From Chryseobacterium lathyri (GTDB lineage Bacteria > Bacteroidota > Bacteroidia > Flavobacteriales > Weeksellaceae): a DNA stretch of 64,000 bases. Location of the stretch: assembly GCF_030812195.1 (NCBI RefSeq), contig NZ_JAUSSF010000003.1, positions 62,001-126,000 of the forward strand, given 5' to 3'. The first letter of the stretch is position 1. Each line of letters opens with the position of its first letter. Positions 16,862-27,200 of the stretch are shown here, one piece after another. Below the pieces are notes generated by a model that was not told the DNA's origin, ran no database searches, and worked only from the letters and a program-made list of their open reading frames with translations. The position numbers and the translations under genes are program-made.

Positions 16862-17164
16862 AAAATCTTATTTCAATGGAGGACATTAAGCCTGCATAAA
16901 ATATTATAAAACGTTTATCCTTTAATTATACTGGAAACTTCAGTCAAAGTCTTTCCATTCTTCAGGTAAATAATATACATGTTTTTAAGCGGAAAAGACT
17001 TATTTCCTTTATAAATTGTCTTTTATGCATAACAGAATTGCTATTTTATTATTAAAAATTTGCATTTTCCGTGTAATGATAGGCCCTTAACAAACTTTAA
17101 CCACATATAATTTTTACAATTCATTAATATTTAAGATATTTGCGCATTGTTTTAAAAATAAAGA
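16862..17164. other. AT-rich intergenic region, holB to barrel operon
   Basis: About 300 bases without an ORF. A near-consensus -7 box (gatatttg, one mismatch, 17135-17142) lies 22 bases before the barrel gene. I see no strong hairpin or repeat. Confidence 0.4.
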
Positions 17165-18490
17165 ATGAAAAAAATCTTTGCCGTATCATTCATATCAGTT
17201 GGATACTTCCTAAATGCACAGAGTATAAGTAACTCTCCGTATGCAACATATGGAATTGGAGATGTAAAATATGATAATACGATTGAAACTGCCTCTATGG
17301 GTGGTATATCTACTGCTTATATCAGTGATTTCACGAGCAGCTTCAATTTCGCAAACCCTGCGAACAACTCTAATTTCGAGCTCACAAGTATCAGACTGGA
17401 GGCTACCAACGAAAACAATTACTTCAAAACAAATTATAATGATACGAAGTCTACCAAACATTCTACGTATCTTTCTAATATTGCATTGGCATTTCCTTTG
17501 TCCCCAAAGGTAAAGATGGGGCTATCTTATCAGCCTTACAGCTCCAAGAGCTATGATATTGTAAATACCGCTCCAACCTACGAAACTATAAATGGCGTTC
17601 AAACAGTAAACGGCTATTATACCAACCGTTTTAAAGGAAGCGGAACCTTGAATACAGCACAGGCTGCGGTTTCATATAAAATCGACCAAAACTTTGCGGT
17701 AGGTTTGAGAGCTAACCTTTATTTTGGAAATCTTTATGATCTGAACGAGCTTAAATCTTATGATAAAGATGGAGTTTCCAATGCTGAATACATTAATGGT
17801 TATGAAACCAAAAACAGCATCAAAAATTTCAACTTCACGCTTGGTGGTAGCTACCAAAGTGTCAATACCCGTACAGACAAAAAGTTAACCATCGGGGCTA
17901 CGGCTACGTTTGGTAATACCAGTAATATGACTACTGATTACATCAACAGTACTTATGTATATACTGATGCAGCACAAACTGTTAAAGCTTTAGAAACCAT
18001 TGTAGATCAGAAAAGCACAAGCTCTAAGAACCTTCTTCCGTTACAAGCATCTTTAGGGGTGGGTTATGGAAGCGAAAACCACTGGTTCTTTTCGGGGCAG
18101 CTTGACTATAAAAAAGGAGAAGATATTTCTTATTTCGGAAAAACTTTTGACTTCCAGGACAGTTACAGAATTTCTGCCGGAGGATGGTATCTGCCAAATT
18201 ATAATAACTTCAGAAACTATTTCTCAAGAGTAACCTACAGATATGGAGCTTTCTATGAAAGAGGAAATCTTAAAGTAAACGGCACCAGCATCAATAAGTT
18301 CGGGATTTCTGCAGGAGTATTGCTTCCATTCAAAACAAGCAGTATTACAAGGATGAGCGGTCTTGAACTGGGCGTTGAGCTTGGAAAAAGAGGAACTCTT
18401 GATAACAACCTGATCAATCAGAATTTCATCAACTTAAGAGTCGGCTTCAACTTTGCTGACAGATGGTTCAGAAAGACTCTGTACAACTAA
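17165..18490 (+). CDS. Outer-membrane beta-barrel protein upstream of lptC
   Basis: 441 residues with a signal peptide (cut near LNAQ). SISNSPYATYGIGDVKY followed by a GG-containing stretch resembles the FadL/PorV-like opening, where an N-terminal hatch precedes the barrel. The rest alternates in beta strands ending in aromatic residues, and the last strand (FINLRVGFNFADRWFRKTLYN) suits an outer-membrane barrel end. It is separated from lptC by one base, so it is in the lptC operon; this suggests a link to envelope assembly, but a direct role in LPS transport is not shown. Confidence 0.8.
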   Translation: MKKIFAVSFISVGYFLNAQSISNSPYATYGIGDVKYDNTIETASMGGISTAYISDFTSSFNFANPANNSNFELTSIRLEATNENNYFKTNYNDTKSTKHSTYLSNIALAFPLSPKVKMGLSYQPYSSKSYDIVNTAPTYETINGVQTVNGYYTNRFKGSGTLNTAQAAVSYKIDQNFAVGLRANLYFGNLYDLNELKSYDKDGVSNAEYINGYETKNSIKNFNFTLGGSYQSVNTRTDKKLTIGATATFGNTSNMTTDYINSTYVYTDAAQTVKALETIVDQKSTSSKNLLPLQASLGVGYGSENHWFFSGQLDYKKGEDISYFGKTFDFQDSYRISAGGWYLPNYNNFRNYFSRVTYRYGAFYERGNLKVNGTSINKFGISAGVLLPFKTSSITRMSGLELGVELGKRGTLDNNLINQNFINLRVGFNFADRWFRKTLYN

Positions 18491-18491
18491 A

Positions 18492-19088
18492 ATGAATTTT
18501 TCAAAAAAAATATCATATAAAAATATAGCATGCCTTTTTAGTTGTGCTATATTTTTTATACTGACATCTTGTGAGGAAGATCTTACCAAAGCCAATGGAA
18601 ACAAAAGCAAGAACTTTCCGTCAGAGATCATTAATAATGCCAATATCATACAACGGGATTCTGGATTCATATCCTTAAAAGCCAAAGCTCCGATTATTGA
18701 AAAATATCAATTGATAGACAGCCCTTATATAGTGGCTAAAAGAGGTATTAACATTGAATTTTTTGACAAAAAAAAACCTAAAGTACCTGGTAAGATTACT
18801 GCTAAATATGCCCGTATCTTTGAATACAAAAGATTTTACGAGGCGAAAGGCGATGTAAGGATTACCACCAATGAAGGGCAGCGATTCGCAATGCAGAGTA
18901 TTTACTGGGATCAGAAAAAGAACAGAATTTACACCAAAGATACGGTATATGTTACCATGGAAGATGGCTCTACCCTGGTGGGCGCCAATGGTATGACCGC
19001 TAAAGATGATTTCTCCGAATATACTTTCTTTAATAACTCAGGAGATTTCAGTACGAAAAGGCTCGAAGAAAAAAAAACACCGCAATAA
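18492..19088 (+). CDS. lptC: LPS export system protein LptC (lipoprotein form)
   Basis: 198 residues from the ATG at 18492, right after the barrel gene; an upstream in-frame ATG inside that gene is not needed. The N-terminus has a hydrophobic helix ending in LTSC, a lipobox, so unlike the E. coli protein it is likely a lipoprotein. The LptC/OstA-like beta-jellyroll follows: GNKSKNFPSEIINNANIIQ, then ARIFEYKRFYEAKGDVRI and an OstA-like strand set near TNEGQRFAMQSIYWDQ. LptC links the LptBFG transporter to LptA in the periplasmic bridge. One base separates it from anmK. Confidence 0.85.
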   Translation: MNFSKKISYKNIACLFSCAIFFILTSCEEDLTKANGNKSKNFPSEIINNANIIQRDSGFISLKAKAPIIEKYQLIDSPYIVAKRGINIEFFDKKKPKVPGKITAKYARIFEYKRFYEAKGDVRITTNEGQRFAMQSIYWDQKKNRIYTKDTVYVTMEDGSTLVGANGMTAKDDFSEYTFFNNSGDFSTKRLEEKKTPQ

Positions 19089-19089
19089 T

Positions 19090-20133
19090 ATGAAAGTTCA
19101 GGCTATTGGGCTCATGTCCGGGACCAGTTTGGATGGTCTGGATATCTGTTTTGCAGCTTTTGAAAAAAAGGAGAACTGGAATTTTAAAATCTTAAAAGCT
19201 GAAACCCTGTCCTACTCTCAAAATTGGGAAGAAAGGCTTAGAAGCTCGATTCATTTATCTTCGGAAGAATTACTGGAACTTCATTCGGAATACGGTTTTT
19301 ATCTCGGTCAGAAGGTCAAAGAATTTATTGACCGTCATCATCTTGAAAACATTGACCTGATTGCCTCTCATGGCCATACGGTTTTTCATCAGCCTAAAAA
19401 GAAATTTACTCTTCAGATCGGAGATGGCAGAGCCATCAAAATAGAAACAGGACTTCCCGTTATCTACGATTTCAGAAGCCAGGATGTATTGATGGGGGGA
19501 AACGGAGCTCCTTTGGTTCCTATTGGGGACGAACTGCTTTTTTCTGACTATGATGCATGCCTGAACCTGGGAGGGTTTTCCAATATCTCCTTAAAGCAGG
19601 ATAACAAAAGAATAGCATTTGATATTGCTCCTGTCAATATTGTCCTGAACAGGCTTGCTAATAAATTTAATAAAAATTTTGACGAAAATGGAGATTTAGC
19701 CCGAAAAGGCAGCGTTGACCAAGATCTCCTAGACAAACTTAACTCCCTGGATTTTTATAATCAGCCACATCCTAAATCTTTAGGAATCGAATGGTGCAAT
19801 GAGACTATCTTTCCCCTTTTGGAAGGCATTACAACAGAAGATGCCATGGCTACTTTCACTGAGCATGTAGCGCTGCAAATCTCAAATGTTATTAACCTAA
19901 ACCGTTTAGAGAATGTCCTATGTACTGGCGGGGGCAGCTTTAATACCTGCCTTATTGAAAAGATCAGAGAAAAAACAGAATTTAAGGTCATCATTCCGGA
20001 AAGACAGATTATTGATCATAAAGAAGCACTTATTTTTGCCTTCATGGGAGTTTTAAGGATGAAGAATGAGATCAATGTCCTTTCTTCTGCAACCGGTAGT
20101 ACTGGAGATCACAGTTCAGGAGTATGGGCATAA
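19090..20133 (+). CDS. anmK: Anhydro-N-acetylmuramic acid kinase
   Basis: 347 residues from the ATG at 19090, one base after the lptC stop; the start agrees with the family opening AIGLMSGTSLDGLDI, which holds the ATP phosphate-binding loop. Other family marks are ASHGHTVFHQP, the GNGAPLVPIGDELLF segment, LNLGGFSNIS and CTGGGSFN. AnmK opens and phosphorylates 1,6-anhydroMurNAc from peptidoglycan turnover to give MurNAc-6-phosphate. Its place behind lptC suggests co-transcription of unrelated envelope functions. Confidence 0.94.
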   Translation: MKVQAIGLMSGTSLDGLDICFAAFEKKENWNFKILKAETLSYSQNWEERLRSSIHLSSEELLELHSEYGFYLGQKVKEFIDRHHLENIDLIASHGHTVFHQPKKKFTLQIGDGRAIKIETGLPVIYDFRSQDVLMGGNGAPLVPIGDELLFSDYDACLNLGGFSNISLKQDNKRIAFDIAPVNIVLNRLANKFNKNFDENGDLARKGSVDQDLLDKLNSLDFYNQPHPKSLGIEWCNETIFPLLEGITTEDAMATFTEHVALQISNVINLNRLENVLCTGGGSFNTCLIEKIREKTEFKVIIPERQIIDHKEALIFAFMGVLRMKNEINVLSSATGSTGDHSSGVWA

Positions 20134-20157
20134 AAAAACCTCCATTGCTGAAGGTTT
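20128..20157. terminator. Bidirectional terminator after anmK
   Basis: aaaaacct pairs with aggttttt around a ten-base loop. It ends anmK and, read the other way, the convergent SRPBCC gene. Confidence 0.7.
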
Positions 20158-20162
20158 TTCTA

Positions 20163-20552
20163 TTATTTGTAAGCTTCGATCTTATCTGTTAGTGTATTGA
20201 TAAAGTTCTGAAGTGGTTTTTCTACCATCATTTTGATAAAAGGATTAAATTTCCCCTCAAAAAGCATCTGAACTTCAGTTTGATTTTCATTGATAGAGTT
20301 TAAAGCTGCGGTTAAGGTAAAATCTAGGCTTGAACTTGCAGACTTCAAAACTGCCTTTTGTTCGTTCACTTCATCTATTTTCAAAGCAATTTCAGGCATT
20401 CCCTGAAGACCGAATTTGAACCCGTTATCTCTGGTTTCAAACTTCTGAAGACCGTCCGGCATAAAATCTTTATAGTTTTCAGGCGATTTCAATATTTCAG
20501 ACAAGTCTTTAGATGATTTATTGACAATAATCTTTCGTCCTTCTAAATTCAT
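20163..20552 (-). CDS. SRPBCC-fold protein
   Basis: 129 residues, the size of a single START/SRPBCC (polyketide cyclase-like) domain. The pattern of a first strand EGRKIIVNKSSKDLSEIL, a middle strand-rich part and a final long helix (PFIKMMVEKPLQNFINTLTDKIEAY) fits this fold, which binds hydrophobic ligands. No catalytic residues are apparent. It is convergent with anmK and divergent from the Nudix gene over only 40 bases. Ligand and function are unknown. Confidence 0.75.
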   Translation of the reverse strand: MNLEGRKIIVNKSSKDLSEILKSPENYKDFMPDGLQKFETRDNGFKFGLQGMPEIALKIDEVNEQKAVLKSASSSLDFTLTAALNSINENQTEVQMLFEGKFNPFIKMMVEKPLQNFINTLTDKIEAYK

Positions 20553-20556
20553 TTTT

Positions 20557-20592
20557 TATTTTTGTATTTAAATTCTTAATTCTTACAAATAT
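20557..20592. promoter_or_regulatory. Overlapping divergent promoters, SRPBCC and Nudix genes
   Basis: TATTTTTG on the plus strand (20557-20564) and TATATTTG on the minus strand (20585-20592) face past each other within a 40-base gap, so the two predicted start regions cross. Each gene's -33 region must lie in or next to the other gene. Confidence 0.6.
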
Positions 20593-21204
20593 ATGTATAA
20601 AGTTTTTGTGAACGAAAAAAAATTATTAGTGTCTAAGCATCCCGAGCCTCTTGAAAAAGAACTTAGGTACGAAAGTTTCACAACTTTAGAGATTGCATTG
20701 GATCTTTTGGAAAATACTTCTGTGAAAGAACTTAATGTTTTCGGTGAGAATATTGAAGAAATCTGGGGCGAATTCCAGAAGCTTTTCAGAATCATAGAAG
20801 CTGCCGGAGGCCTTGTCAACAATCCTGATGGAAAGCTGCTTTTTATTAAAAGATTAGGCAAATGGGATCTTCCCAAGGGCAAAATGGAAAAAGGTGAATC
20901 CCGTGAAGAGTCTGCAATAAGGGAGATTGAAGAGGAAACCGGGTTAAAAGATGTGGAACTGGTAAAATTCATCAATACCACCTACCATATCTATATCGAA
21001 AGAAACGGTGAAAAAATCCTTAAATGCACCCATTGGTTTGAAATGAACTTCAATGGTGAAGACACTTCAAAACCGCAGATAGAAGAAGGAATTACAGAAG
21101 TTGCCTGGAAAAACACCACTCAAATCGAAAATGAAGTTTTCCCAAGCACATTCAAAAACATTGAACTGATCGTAAAGGAATTCTGGAATTCAAAGCTTAA
21201 ATAA
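20593..21204 (+). CDS. Nudix hydrolase
   Basis: 203 residues. The Nudix box GX5EX7REUXEEXGU is complete at residues 96-118 (Gly96, Glu102, Arg110, Glu111, Glu114, Glu115, Gly117). An extra N-terminal domain of about 65 residues precedes it, as in many Bacteroidota Nudix proteins. The RLGKWDLPKGK segment before the box is like diadenosine-polyphosphate or nucleotide-sugar hydrolases, but substrate cannot be fixed. The gene's 3' end overlaps the 3' end of murF by eight bases. Confidence 0.9.
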   Translation: MYKVFVNEKKLLVSKHPEPLEKELRYESFTTLEIALDLLENTSVKELNVFGENIEEIWGEFQKLFRIIEAAGGLVNNPDGKLLFIKRLGKWDLPKGKMEKGESREESAIREIEEETGLKDVELVKFINTTYHIYIERNGEKILKCTHWFEMNFNGEDTSKPQIEEGITEVAWKNTTQIENEVFPSTFKNIELIVKEFWNSKLK

Positions 21205-22468
21205 ATTCGATAGACTTTTCAAGTGCAATTCCCCTTGAACCTTTTAACAGGATATTTTCTGCATGAATTTTATTCTGCTTGAGGTATTCTATTAATTCTG
21301 CCGTACTTTCAAAAGATAATGATGACGAGTTGACGGCTTTAAAATATTTCCCTACTGTAATGATTTGGTCAAAAGCTAATTCCCGGGCAAGATTTAAGAT
21401 ATTCTGATGCTCTTTTAGACTCTCCTCTCCCAATTCAAGCATATCACCGATAATGATTGTTTTACTCCCCTCAAAGGTCACAAAATTGTGCAGTGAGGCA
21501 GTCATAGAGCTGGGATTAGCATTGTAGGTATCCAGCACTAATGTTGCGTTTTCTTTTTTCGCAACCTGCGAACGCATATTGGTCGGAGTGTAGTTTTCAA
21601 CAGCATGCTTTATTTTTTCAAAGCTTATTCCGAAATGGAGTCCAAGACTGGCTGCTGCACATAAATTGGTAAAGTTGTATTCTCCGGTGAGTTTAGAAAC
21701 AGCTTTTATACCCTGATAGTCTAATCCTACAAAATGTTCTTCGGAAAACAATCCGAACTGGTAATCGGAAGTTTCTTTTCCAAAGGTAATTTTAGGCGCA
21801 TAGTTTTCCGTTTTTTCTGACTGTATCGGATCATTTTCATTGACAATAATAGTTTGATGATGTGCTTTCAAGTAATCATACAGTTCAGATTTTCCTTTGA
21901 TCACGCCTTCAAATCCACCGAATCCTTCCAGATGAGCTTTTCCAAAGTTGGTAATGTATCCAAAATTCGGTTGTGAAATGGTACATAAAAGCTCAATCTC
22001 TTTCTGATGATTAGCTCCCATTTCTATCACTGCCATTTCATGCTCGGGTTTAATGGAAAGAATGGTTAATGGAACCCCAATATGATTATTTAAGTTTCCG
22101 GAAGTATATTGTATATTGAATTTCTCAGAAAGGACTGCATGGATAATTTCTTTGGTTGTTGTCTTACCATTACTCCCTGTAAGCCCGATAACAGGGATTT
22201 TAAGCTGATTTCTGTGGTGAACAGCAAGCTGCTGAAGAAATTCTAATGTAGAAGGAACATAGAAGATATTTCTATCTTTATTTTCAAATTCCTGTTTCTC
22301 CACAATTACCGCCAAAGTTCCGTCATCAGCAGCTTTTTCTGCCAGGGTTGCAGCGTTGAAATTTTCACCGGAAAAGGCGAAGAAAATATCATTCTTACCG
22401 GCTTTTCTGCTGTCGATTGTCACTTTATTTGACTGTAAAAATAAAGGATAAAACTGTTCTATATTCAT
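21197..22468 (-). CDS. murF: UDP-MurNAc-tripeptide--D-Ala-D-Ala ligase
   Basis: 423 residues. The Mur-ligase P-loop GLTGSNGKTTTKEII is at about 106-120; VIEMGANHQKEI and the C-terminal lysine-domain motif LDTYNANPSSM are MurF marks. It adds D-Ala-D-Ala to UDP-MurNAc-tripeptide in the cytoplasm, the last soluble step of peptidoglycan precursor synthesis. It lies behind gldJ but a terminator stands between them, and a -7 box (22473-22480) four bases before its ATG suggests its own, leaderless, transcript. It is outside the usual mur/fts cluster. Confidence 0.94.
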   Translation of the reverse strand: MNIEQFYPLFLQSNKVTIDSRKAGKNDIFFAFSGENFNAATLAEKAADDGTLAVIVEKQEFENKDRNIFYVPSTLEFLQQLAVHHRNQLKIPVIGLTGSNGKTTTKEIIHAVLSEKFNIQYTSGNLNNHIGVPLTILSIKPEHEMAVIEMGANHQKEIELLCTISQPNFGYITNFGKAHLEGFGGFEGVIKGKSELYDYLKAHHQTIIVNENDPIQSEKTENYAPKITFGKETSDYQFGLFSEEHFVGLDYQGIKAVSKLTGEYNFTNLCAAASLGLHFGISFEKIKHAVENYTPTNMRSQVAKKENATLVLDTYNANPSSMTASLHNFVTFEGSKTIIIGDMLELGEESLKEHQNILNLARELAFDQIITVGKYFKAVNSSSLSFESTAELIEYLKQNKIHAENILLKGSRGIALEKSIEFI

Positions 22469-22472
22469 ACTC

Positions 22473-22480
22473 CAAAAATA
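22473..22480 (-). promoter_or_regulatory. -7 box four bases before the murF start
   Basis: Minus-strand TATTTTTG, then GAGT, then ATG. It abuts the gldJ terminator, so the -33 region would lie in the terminator stem; no clear -33 match is seen there. Confidence 0.4.
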
Positions 22481-22514
22481 AAAAAACCTTCCGGAAATCC
22501 GGAAGGTTTTTTAT
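22481..22514 (-). terminator. gldJ terminator
   Basis: A 14-bp stem (22481-22494 with 22499-22512, loop aaat) with A and T runs at its base, directly after the gldJ stop. Confidence 0.85.
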
Positions 22515-22532
22515 AAGTATTTTTTGATAATA

Positions 22533-24134
22533 TTATCTTCTAGTTCTGCCTTTATCACTAGCTCTAGCATCTTGTGCAACACGGAATCCAATCCATCCGT
22601 AAGCTTTCCCTTCATTTTTATATCTTCTTTGTCCCGGATCCAGCCAATATGCTGTATCCTGCCAAGAACCTCCTTTCACAACTCTTACGTCATTGGATAC
22701 TGCAGATGTTCTGTCTCTGGTATCTTTCTGAAGTTTTACTCTTCCACCTGCATCTACAACAAACCTTCTCTGAGGAGCATTGTACATATCAAATGAAGAA
22801 GCTGAATCTGAAGCTCTGTAATATTCTAAAGAAGACTGTCTGTCACCGTCTCTGTAGTTTCTGTGATCTGCAATGGTTTCTCTTTCAAACTGTCCCGGAA
22901 GACCTCTGTATACTAATCTACCATCTGATAGGGTATCATACTTGATAGTACCCTCGTCAATCATTTTGTAAGTTCCGTCTCCGTTTCTTACAATAGCCTG
23001 AGGCATATTTCCTCTATAATAGTTAAAATCGCTGAAATCTTCATCAATGATTGGTCTGTACACGTCAGCGGTCCATTCAGAAACGTTTCCGTACATACCA
23101 TAGATTCCAAGATCATTAGAAGGATATTGTCTTACGTCTGCTGTTTGTGCAGCTCCGTCATTTTTCCATCCTGCAATACCGGAATAGTCACCTCTTCCCA
23201 TTTTGAAGTTTTCAAGGAACATTCCTTTATCTCTTCCTTTGGTACCTCTTAATCTTTCAATTTCAGGTTTTTTACCTAGGTATTGGTTATATTCTCTGTT
23301 TTTAGCCATACCAAGAGCAGCATATTCCCATTCAACTTCGGTAGGAAGTCTGAACTTCTGAACCATTGAAGCATTTGGAGCTCTGTTTGCAGAAAGAAGT
23401 CTCTGGTTGGTTGTTTTCATACCAGATTTCTGCTGCATTCTTTTCTCGTTGATATATCCCTGCATTTCCGGATCATTCGCTTTGAATTTATCCATGTTAA
23501 ATGCAGTTCCGCCTTGGTTATTGGATTCGTTGATATACAAATCTTTAGCAATAACTCCGGCTTGCATTAAAGCTTTTTCATTCGCTCTGTCTGTAAGCCA
23601 TTCACAGTATCTGTTCGCCTGAGTCCAGGAAACACCTACTACCGGGTAGTAATCGAATTCTGGAGAACGAAGATAAGTTTCATTATAATCGTTTCTAGCT
23701 AGTTTGTTGTCCCATAAAAGAGTATCTGGCAAAGCGCCATTATAGATCTCCTTGAAGCTAGGGTCACTTGGTGGAAATACGTACTTCAACCATGTAAGGT
23801 ATTCGCGGTATTCGTAGTTAGTAATTTCTGTTTCTCCGATGAAGAATGAACTTACCTGCATTCTGCGCGGTGTGTTATTCCAATCATGCATAACATCATC
23901 TTTCACTAATCCCATTGTAAAAGTTCCACCTTCTACATATACCATTCCTGGCCACCCCTTCTGTTTTTGTTGCTTTCCTGCAAAAAACCAACCTTGTTTT
24001 TCGTTTGGTTTCCAACCCGTCTTGCTGACAAATTTTTTAGTACCGCCTCCTTTGCTGGTCCCGGATCCGCCACAGCTGGTTAATGCAAGTGTAGAACTTA
24101 ATGCTATTAATGAAAACAACTTTAGTTTTTTCAT
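22533..24134 (-). CDS. gldJ: Gliding motility lipoprotein GldJ
   Basis: 533 residues from the ATG at 24134. This start gives a normal lipoprotein signal ending in LTSC; a longer in-frame start is less likely. The body is a formylglycine-generating-enzyme/sulfatase-modifying (SUMF1-like) domain, shown by VYVEGGTFTMG, GVSWTQANRYCEWL, NVSEWTADVY, VVKGGSW and GFRVAQDA. In GldJ the domain is structural. GldJ is needed for gliding and type IX secretion, where it forms helical tracks and stabilises GldK and GldN-type components. It is divergent from porU-porV, so three secretion genes are clustered. Confidence 0.93.
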   Translation of the reverse strand: MKKLKLFSLIALSSTLALTSCGGSGTSKGGGTKKFVSKTGWKPNEKQGWFFAGKQQKQKGWPGMVYVEGGTFTMGLVKDDVMHDWNNTPRRMQVSSFFIGETEITNYEYREYLTWLKYVFPPSDPSFKEIYNGALPDTLLWDNKLARNDYNETYLRSPEFDYYPVVGVSWTQANRYCEWLTDRANEKALMQAGVIAKDLYINESNNQGGTAFNMDKFKANDPEMQGYINEKRMQQKSGMKTTNQRLLSANRAPNASMVQKFRLPTEVEWEYAALGMAKNREYNQYLGKKPEIERLRGTKGRDKGMFLENFKMGRGDYSGIAGWKNDGAAQTADVRQYPSNDLGIYGMYGNVSEWTADVYRPIIDEDFSDFNYYRGNMPQAIVRNGDGTYKMIDEGTIKYDTLSDGRLVYRGLPGQFERETIADHRNYRDGDRQSSLEYYRASDSASSFDMYNAPQRRFVVDAGGRVKLQKDTRDRTSAVSNDVRVVKGGSWQDTAYWLDPGQRRYKNEGKAYGWIGFRVAQDARASDKGRTRR

Positions 24135-24298
24135 AGTCGATATAAATATTTTCAAAGTACAAAGAAAAAATAAATTATTCAATAAATCAAGTAAACATTT
24201 GATTTTTTTGAAAAACGTTAACAAATTAATTTTATTGTATCACAATTTAATTCTAAAATTTTCATTTTATTTGTAATTCAGAAATTTCAATAATAAAC

Positions 24299-27200
24299 AT
24301 GAAACAAAAAATCACCTTTTTATTACTATTCTCTTTTGTATCAACACTTTGGGCCCAGAGAAAAGCCATAGAATGGGAAGGCTCTAAAATCCAAGATTTT
24401 GGTGACACAAAATTAAATCTTCCAAATTTCAAAAATGAAGGTTTTTCGTTCAGCCAAAATAATGTTTTTATCATAACCAAACAAAAAATAGGAGAAAAGC
24501 AGCTGAAAGTTTCAGATCTGGCCTGGGAAAGTATTTCCACTAAGGATTTATATGATCTTGACAAGGGCAGACTGCCGGATTATGAAATCGCAGATGTTAC
24601 TTATTATACTTTAGAAGGAGAAAGATATGCGAGCATCAGCGTGTCTTTGTTTAAGAATGTAAAGGGACGTATCCAGAGACTTTCTTCATTTAATATTTCT
24701 GAAACAGCAGCTCCCAACAATTTCAAATCTGGAAATGCAAACAAAGTGGGAAGCACTGCAAACCCTCTTTCGAGTGGTGGCTTTTATAAGATTAAAGTAG
24801 ACAGGTCCGGAATATTTAAAATTACAGCACAATTTTTAAAAGATAATGGCATCAATCCTGCTTCTGTAAATCCGAAAAATTTCAGAATTTACGGAAACGG
24901 CGGTGTAATGCTTCCAGAATACAACCTGGACACCAAATACAGTGCGCTTCAGGAAAATGCTATTCAGGTAGTGGGCGAAGAAGATGGTGTATGGAATGAT
25001 GGGGATTACGCTTTGTTTTATGCTCAGGGGCCAAACGGATACAATCTTTATGATGCATCCAATGGAAATGGGTTCAAGAGAGTGGACAATAGAATAGACA
25101 GAAGCAATAATGTTAAAAATATATATGAAGATTTCTCTTATTATTTTATCAACTTTGACAAGGGTGCAGGGAAAAGAGTTCAGCCAGTTGACGTTAATCT
25201 TCCGGCAGGTAATTTAATAACAAGGTATGATAATTACCAGGTAATTAATAATGACCAGAAGAATCTCTTAAAAGTAGGACGAATCTGGGTAGAAGAAGCT
25301 CCATTTACTACGGATAAAGCAGTTACTTTTACTACCAATTCACCCATACAGGCAGGTGATGTTATACGATACAAGACCCAGGTGGTAGGCTATAGATCCC
25401 AGCAGAATACAGTTGAATTTAAAATCAATAACCAAAACCCGATCGTTAAGGCAGTTCCGGCTAATACCAATAATTATGTATTCGATTTTTACCAGCTAAG
25501 CTATGACGGAACGATATCCAATCTGAACGGAAATCAGATTACCCTTAATTATGCCCCAAATATTTCTGTAAATCCTAACGGAGCTTTCCATTTTGACTAT
25601 GCGGAAGTACAGTATAAAGAAAACCTCACCTTCAACGGATCTCAGATGAACTTCAGGGATTTCTCAATTGCCAGCGGAACCAATACCAATTACGGCTTTG
25701 GTATTTCCAATGCTACAAACCTTGAGCAGGTATGGGATGTAACTGATATTACGAATGCCAACAGAAGAGTAAATAAGGCGGGTGCGGGCAGTTTTAACTT
25801 CGGTTATTTGACCTCTGACCCAAATTTCAATAATGAATTTGTGGCTTTCCGTGCTGATGCTGCTTATAACCCTCAGTTTGTGGAAAGAATTGCCAACCAG
25901 AATCTTTCCGGACTGCAGAATGTGGATTACCTGATCATTACGGTTCCTGAAATGATGGGACAGGCACAGAGACTCGCCAGCTACCACCAGACCAAGAACA
26001 ATTATACGGTAGAGATCGTAGATGCTGCTAAGATTTATAATGAATTCGGAAGCGGAAGCAGAGATCTTACTGCAATAAGGGATTTTGTGACAAAACTTAA
26101 TAACAGCGGAAGACTTAAGTATGTATTCATTTTGGGAGACACTTCATATGACTATAAAAACAGGGTCTCCGGCAATTCCAATATCGTTTCCGCCTATCAT
26201 GGTGAAAATTCAGCAGACTTTATCGGTTCTTTTGTAACCGATGACTATATTGTAATGACACAGCCGCAAACAGCATCTTCTATTGAAAATAACCTGCCCG
26301 ACATTCCTGTAGGTAGAATTCCTGCAGCCAATGTAACTGAAGCAGGAAATATGGTCAGTAAAACCCTTGCCTATTACAATGCTCTTCCCGGGCAGTCTTC
26401 TCCTTTCGGAGAATGGCGTATGAAGCTTGATTTTGTAGTAGATGATGATAAAGATGGCGGAAGTCCATTCCATGAAGTAATGAATAATACGTTATCCAGT
26501 ATTTTTGAAGTCCCTGGTCAACAGGATTTGAAAGAATATAACGTAAGAAAATTATATCTGGATGCTTTTCCGGCTCAAAGTACTGCAGCCGGACAAAGAT
26601 TTCCTCAGGTAACTCAGGCCATTTCAAATGATATCGGGAACAGTCTTTATCTGTTCTATTTCGGGCATGGAGGTATCAATGGATGGGCACAGGAAAGAGT
26701 ACTTACGAGTACGGAAATTCAGAATTCCAATAATTTCTCCAATGTATACAGCAGATTCCCGTTTGTTTCTACTATTACCTGTGAATTTACATTATGGGAT
26801 GAGCCGGCTACTTCTTCTGCAGGGGAACAGTTCATTAAACTTAAACAGGGAGGTGCTGCCGCCATGATCACATCGAGCCGTGCCATTGGGGTAGATTACG
26901 GACGTAACTTTACAGATCTTTACACAAAGAATATTTTCAAACTGATCGGCGACGATTTTGAAACTTTAGGATACGCTCATTTAAATGCTAAAAAACAAAA
27001 AGGAGCCAATATTGACCATCTGAAAGTAAATTTACTTGGAGATCCGGCTATGAAACTGAGCAGACCTCAAAGACAGCTTGTAATAGACAATATAGAATCT
27101 CCGGTCCCTGGATTGATCAGAGGCTTGGATTTCATTAAAGTGAAAGGTCATATCAACAATCCTAACGGAACGGTTAACACCACTTTCAACGGAAGGGTTT

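Noticed and set aside
22533..24134. GldJ read as a sulfatase-modifying enzyme
   Set aside because: The FGE-like fold is present, but the lipoprotein signal, length and position beside porU-porV identify GldJ.
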